A stretch of DNA of 15,061 nt from CAYXVU01 sp964468725 (GTDB lineage: Bacteria > Acidobacteriota > Blastocatellia > UBA7656): positions 1-15,061 of the forward strand of contig CAYXVU010000149.1 of assembly GCA_964468725.1 (NCBI GenBank). The letters are read 5' to 3'. Below the pieces are notes generated by a model that was not told where the DNA came from, did no database searches, and saw only the letters and a program-made list of their open reading frames with translations. A program made the translations under genes and the position numbers. Below, in pieces: positions 12,643 to 15,061 of the stretch; within the stretch, counting starts at the first letter, position 1; every line of letters begins with the position of its first letter.

Positions 12643-14619
12643 ATGAAAACCATACGCAAGATTTTGATCGCCAATCGCGGAGAGATTGCGCTGCGCGTGA
12701 TGCGCACCTGTCGGCAGATGGGCATCACTTCCGTCGCCGTTTATTCCGATGCCGACGCCGACTCGCCACACGCGCGCTTTGCCGATGAAGCCATACACAT
12801 CGGTCAATCTCCGAGCAAAGAATCTTATCTCGCCATCGAAAAGATCATCGCTGCCGCCCAACGCACGCACGCCGAAGCGATTCATCCGGGCTATGGGTTT
12901 TTAGCCGAAAATGCAGACTTCGCCGCAGCCTGCCAGCAAGCCGGGCTGATCTTTATCGGGCCATCGCCCGACGCCATTCGACAGATGGGACTGAAAAGCA
13001 CGGCGAAAAAAGTCATGGCCGATGCCAGTGTCCCGACGGTGCCCGGTTATTTCACCACCGACACCTGTATGGAGACCTGGCGCGATGCGATGCTCGAAAT
13101 CGGCTTGCCTGTGCTCATCAAAGCATCCGCAGGCGGCGGCGGCAAAGGCATGCGTGTGGTCAGCGCAGAATCGGAGATCGAAGCCGCTATCGAATCAGCG
13201 CGACGCGAAGCCGAAAAAGCATTCGGCGACGGGTCGTTGCTCCTCGAAAAGTATATTGAGAATGCACGGCATATCGAATTTCAAATCTTCGGCGACCATC
13301 ACGGCAATCTCATTCATTTGTTGGAGCGCGACTGCTCGATTCAACGCCGCCACCAAAAGATCATCGAAGAAAGCCCTTCGCCCGCGGTAGGCGATGAGTT
13401 GCGCGCACGCATGGGTACAGCCGCCGTCGCCGCCGGTCGCGCCATCGGTTATGCCAATGCGGGCACGGTCGAATTTATTCTCTCTCCGACGGGCGAGTTC
13501 TATTTCATCGAAGTCAATACACGATTGCAGGTCGAGCACCCCGTAACCGAGATGATAACCGGGCTTGATCTGGTCAGGCTGCAAATCGAAATCGCCGAAG
13601 GCAAGCCGCTGCCCTTCGCGCAAGCAGACATCAAAACAAGCGGCCATGCCATCGAAGCACGCCTCTACGCGGAAGACCCGCGCAATGAGTTTCTGCCCGC
13701 GACCGGCAGGCTGCACGATTGGCGTGTTCCGGAAAACCTTGCGGGGCTGCGCGTTGATGCAGGGGTTGAAAGCGGCTCGGACATCGGCATCTATTACGAC
13801 CCGATGCTGGCGAAACTGATTGCGCACGGCGAAGATCGCCCCACAGCGCTTCGCAAACTGACATACGGACTGAAGAATCTAATTGCACAAGGTGTGACGA
13901 CGAACCGCGACTTTTTAATTCGCCTGCTCGAGCATGAAGACTTCGCTTGCGGCCACTCGCATACGGGATTCATCGCCGAACACTTCGACGCGCTAATCGG
14001 CAAGCCGGACAGCGAAGAGGGTCGGATCGCCGCCATCGTCGTGGCGTTGTATCTGCAAAAACATTGGCACAATCAGTACGAAACCTTGCCGCACCTGCCT
14101 CCGAATTTCCGCAACAATCCCTATCGCCCGCCATCGGTGAAGCTGCGTGTCGACGATGAAGATTTCGAGGTCGCATATCGTCACCTGGGTAATGATGAGT
14201 ACGAAGTCAGTTGTCAGGATTCGCAATTTGAAGCGCGAGTGCTATGCTTTGAGCCGGATGCGATTCGCATCGCGCTTGACGGACTTCAGCGAGGCTATCG
14301 CATCACGCAGTCGGGCGAGCAATTCTTCGTTCACTCATCAACCGGCTCGCAGGTCGTGAGCAAGCTGTCGCGCTATCCGAAGCGCCACGCGGCGGCTGAG
14401 CAAGAGACAGCGAATGCGCAGATGCCGGGTCAGGTATTGAAAATTTTCGTCAGCGAAGGTCAACAGGTCGCAGTGGGCGACGCGCTCCTCATCCTCGAAG
14501 CGATGAAGATGGAGCAGACCATCAAAGCGACAACTGACGGCAGAGTCGAAGCGATTCTCGTCAAAGTCGGCGACGTCGTCGCCCCCGGCGCAGCACTGAT
14601 TCAAATCGGCGCAGTGTAG
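12643..14619 (+). CDS. Acyl-CoA carboxylase alpha subunit (biotin carboxylase fused to biotin carrier domain)
   Basis: This 658-residue protein carboxylates its own biotin with ATP and bicarbonate, then passes CO2 to a partner carboxyltransferase. The N-terminal biotin carboxylase part runs from about residue 3 (KILIANRGEIALRVMRTC) to about 445. It includes the glycine loop GGGGKG (164-169), RHIEFQIFGD, and EVNTRLQVEH (290-299) of the ATP-grasp site. The C-terminal biotin carrier domain spans about 590-658 with EAMKM, where K622 takes biotin 36 residues from the end. Size and layout match methylcrotonyl-, geranyl- or propionyl/acetyl-CoA carboxylase alpha chains. The acyl-CoA dehydrogenase 86 nt downstream favours leucine (methylcrotonyl-CoA) degradation, but the carboxyltransferase is outside the window. 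The start at 12643 matches the family N-terminus; an in-frame TTG at 12628 is the alternative and no ribosome site is obvious. Confidence 0.93.
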   Translation: MKTIRKILIANRGEIALRVMRTCRQMGITSVAVYSDADADSPHARFADEAIHIGQSPSKESYLAIEKIIAAAQRTHAEAIHPGYGFLAENADFAAACQQAGLIFIGPSPDAIRQMGLKSTAKKVMADASVPTVPGYFTTDTCMETWRDAMLEIGLPVLIKASAGGGGKGMRVVSAESEIEAAIESARREAEKAFGDGSLLLEKYIENARHIEFQIFGDHHGNLIHLLERDCSIQRRHQKIIEESPSPAVGDELRARMGTAAVAAGRAIGYANAGTVEFILSPTGEFYFIEVNTRLQVEHPVTEMITGLDLVRLQIEIAEGKPLPFAQADIKTSGHAIEARLYAEDPRNEFLPATGRLHDWRVPENLAGLRVDAGVESGSDIGIYYDPMLAKLIAHGEDRPTALRKLTYGLKNLIAQGVTTNRDFLIRLLEHEDFACGHSHTGFIAEHFDALIGKPDSEEGRIAAIVVALYLQKHWHNQYETLPHLPPNFRNNPYRPPSVKLRVDDEDFEVAYRHLGNDEYEVSCQDSQFEARVLCFEPDAIRIALDGLQRGYRITQSGEQFFVHSSTGSQVVSKLSRYPKRHAAAEQETANAQMPGQVLKIFVSEGQQVAVGDALLILEAMKMEQTIKATTDGRVEAILVKVGDVVAPGAALIQIGAV

Positions 14620-14705
14620 TTCTCCATCACTTCGGCCAGATCATCGCCAGCCGATTTTGTTTTGATTCGCTCTACTTTTTCACTCTACCTGTAAGGAGAA
14701 ACATC

Positions 14706-15061
14706 ATGGTTCAAGCAATGAAGCAAGCCACGCAACCGGAATACCCCTACTTCACCGAAGAGCACGCGATGTTGCGCGATTCGGTCAAACAATTCGCGCA
14801 GGCGGAAATCGCGCCCTTTACGGAAGAGTGGGATGATGCCGGTATCTTTCCGAAAGAGCTATTCAAAAAGGCGGGCGAGTTAGGCATCTTCGGCATTCGC
14901 CTCGACTCGAAATACGGCGGCAGCGGGCTGGATTGGTGGGCGACGGCGGCCTATCTTGAAGGCATCTCTTACGCCAACAACGGCGGGGTGACGATGGCCT
15001 TGATGGTGCAATCGGACATCACCTTGCCGGTATTGGACGAACTCGGAACAGACGAACAGAA
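14706..15061 (+). CDS. Acyl-CoA dehydrogenase, N-terminal part (runs off the window)
   Basis: The frame stays open to the window end, giving 118 codons of an FAD-dependent acyl-CoA dehydrogenase, which makes 2-enoyl-CoA from acyl-CoA. Visible are the N-terminal helical domain segments: FTEEHAMLRDSVKQFAQAEIAPF at residues 16-38, the FPKELFKKAGELGIFGI stretch and KYGGSGLDWW. AAGGAG (14693-14698) lies 7 nt before the ATG and fixes the start. FAD and catalytic-base regions lie beyond the window, so the chain-length class cannot be read. Together with the upstream carboxylase subunit it suggests isovaleryl-CoA or related branched-chain oxidation. Confidence 0.92.
   Translation, partial: MVQAMKQATQPEYPYFTEEHAMLRDSVKQFAQAEIAPFTEEWDDAGIFPKELFKKAGELGIFGIRLDSKYGGSGLDWWATAAYLEGISYANNGGVTMALMVQSDITLPVLDELGTDEQ

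Overview
The window reads as a chromosomal stretch from a moderately GC-rich, Gram-negative-type bacterium. It has Tat- and Sec-exported proteins, several c-type haem motifs (CxxCH) and an ECF sigma/anti-sigma pair. The gene mix and the purine-rich heptamer hairpins between genes suggest Acidobacteriota, perhaps Blastocatellia. That placement is an inference from style only. No rRNA, tRNA, CRISPR array, transposase or phage gene was seen.

Left part (1-7194): an apparent peroxide/redox module arranged around one divergent control region. On the minus strand lie an ECF sigma factor (3083-3649), its membrane anti-sigma factor overlapping by ATGA (2175-3086), and further on a Tat-exported vanadium-haloperoxidase-like protein (66-1847). 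On the plus strand lie a di-haem cytochrome c peroxidase (3970-5145), a Tat-exported calcineurin-like metallophosphoesterase (5278-6402) and a small mono-haem cytochrome with SoxA-like features (6568-7194). The space between the sigma and peroxidase genes holds two divergent promoter-like copies. Each is GGGAATA, then 14 nt, then GTGTTATTCT, and they point in opposite directions. The simplest reading is that the sigma factor drives both its own operon and the peroxidase operon. The anti-sigma factor is unusual. It has an RsrA-spaced cytoplasmic zinc-finger motif (C-x25-H-x3-C-x2-C), one membrane helix, and a CxxCH haem-attachment motif at the very end of its predicted periplasmic domain. This suggests an anti-sigma factor that senses haem or redox state outside the membrane and controls peroxidases. 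It is the most novel proposal here.

The three spacers after the peroxidase, phosphoesterase and cytochrome genes each carry an inverted array of short purine-rich units with a roughly 7-base period. Each array can fold into a long hairpin. The last one has a perfect 24-bp stem and lies between convergent genes.

Right part (7316-15061): ordinary metabolism and DNA repair. It contains trpD on the minus strand (7316-8359). On the plus strand are an AddA/RecB-type UvrD helicase lacking the usual C-terminal nuclease (8562-11243), a classical SDR oxidoreductase (11277-12065), a small exported protein of unknown function (12167-12418), a biotin-carboxylase/BCCP fusion subunit of an acyl-CoA carboxylase (12643-14619), and the start of an acyl-CoA dehydrogenase cut by the window end (14706-15061). 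The last two suggest branched-chain amino-acid or fatty acyl-CoA catabolism.
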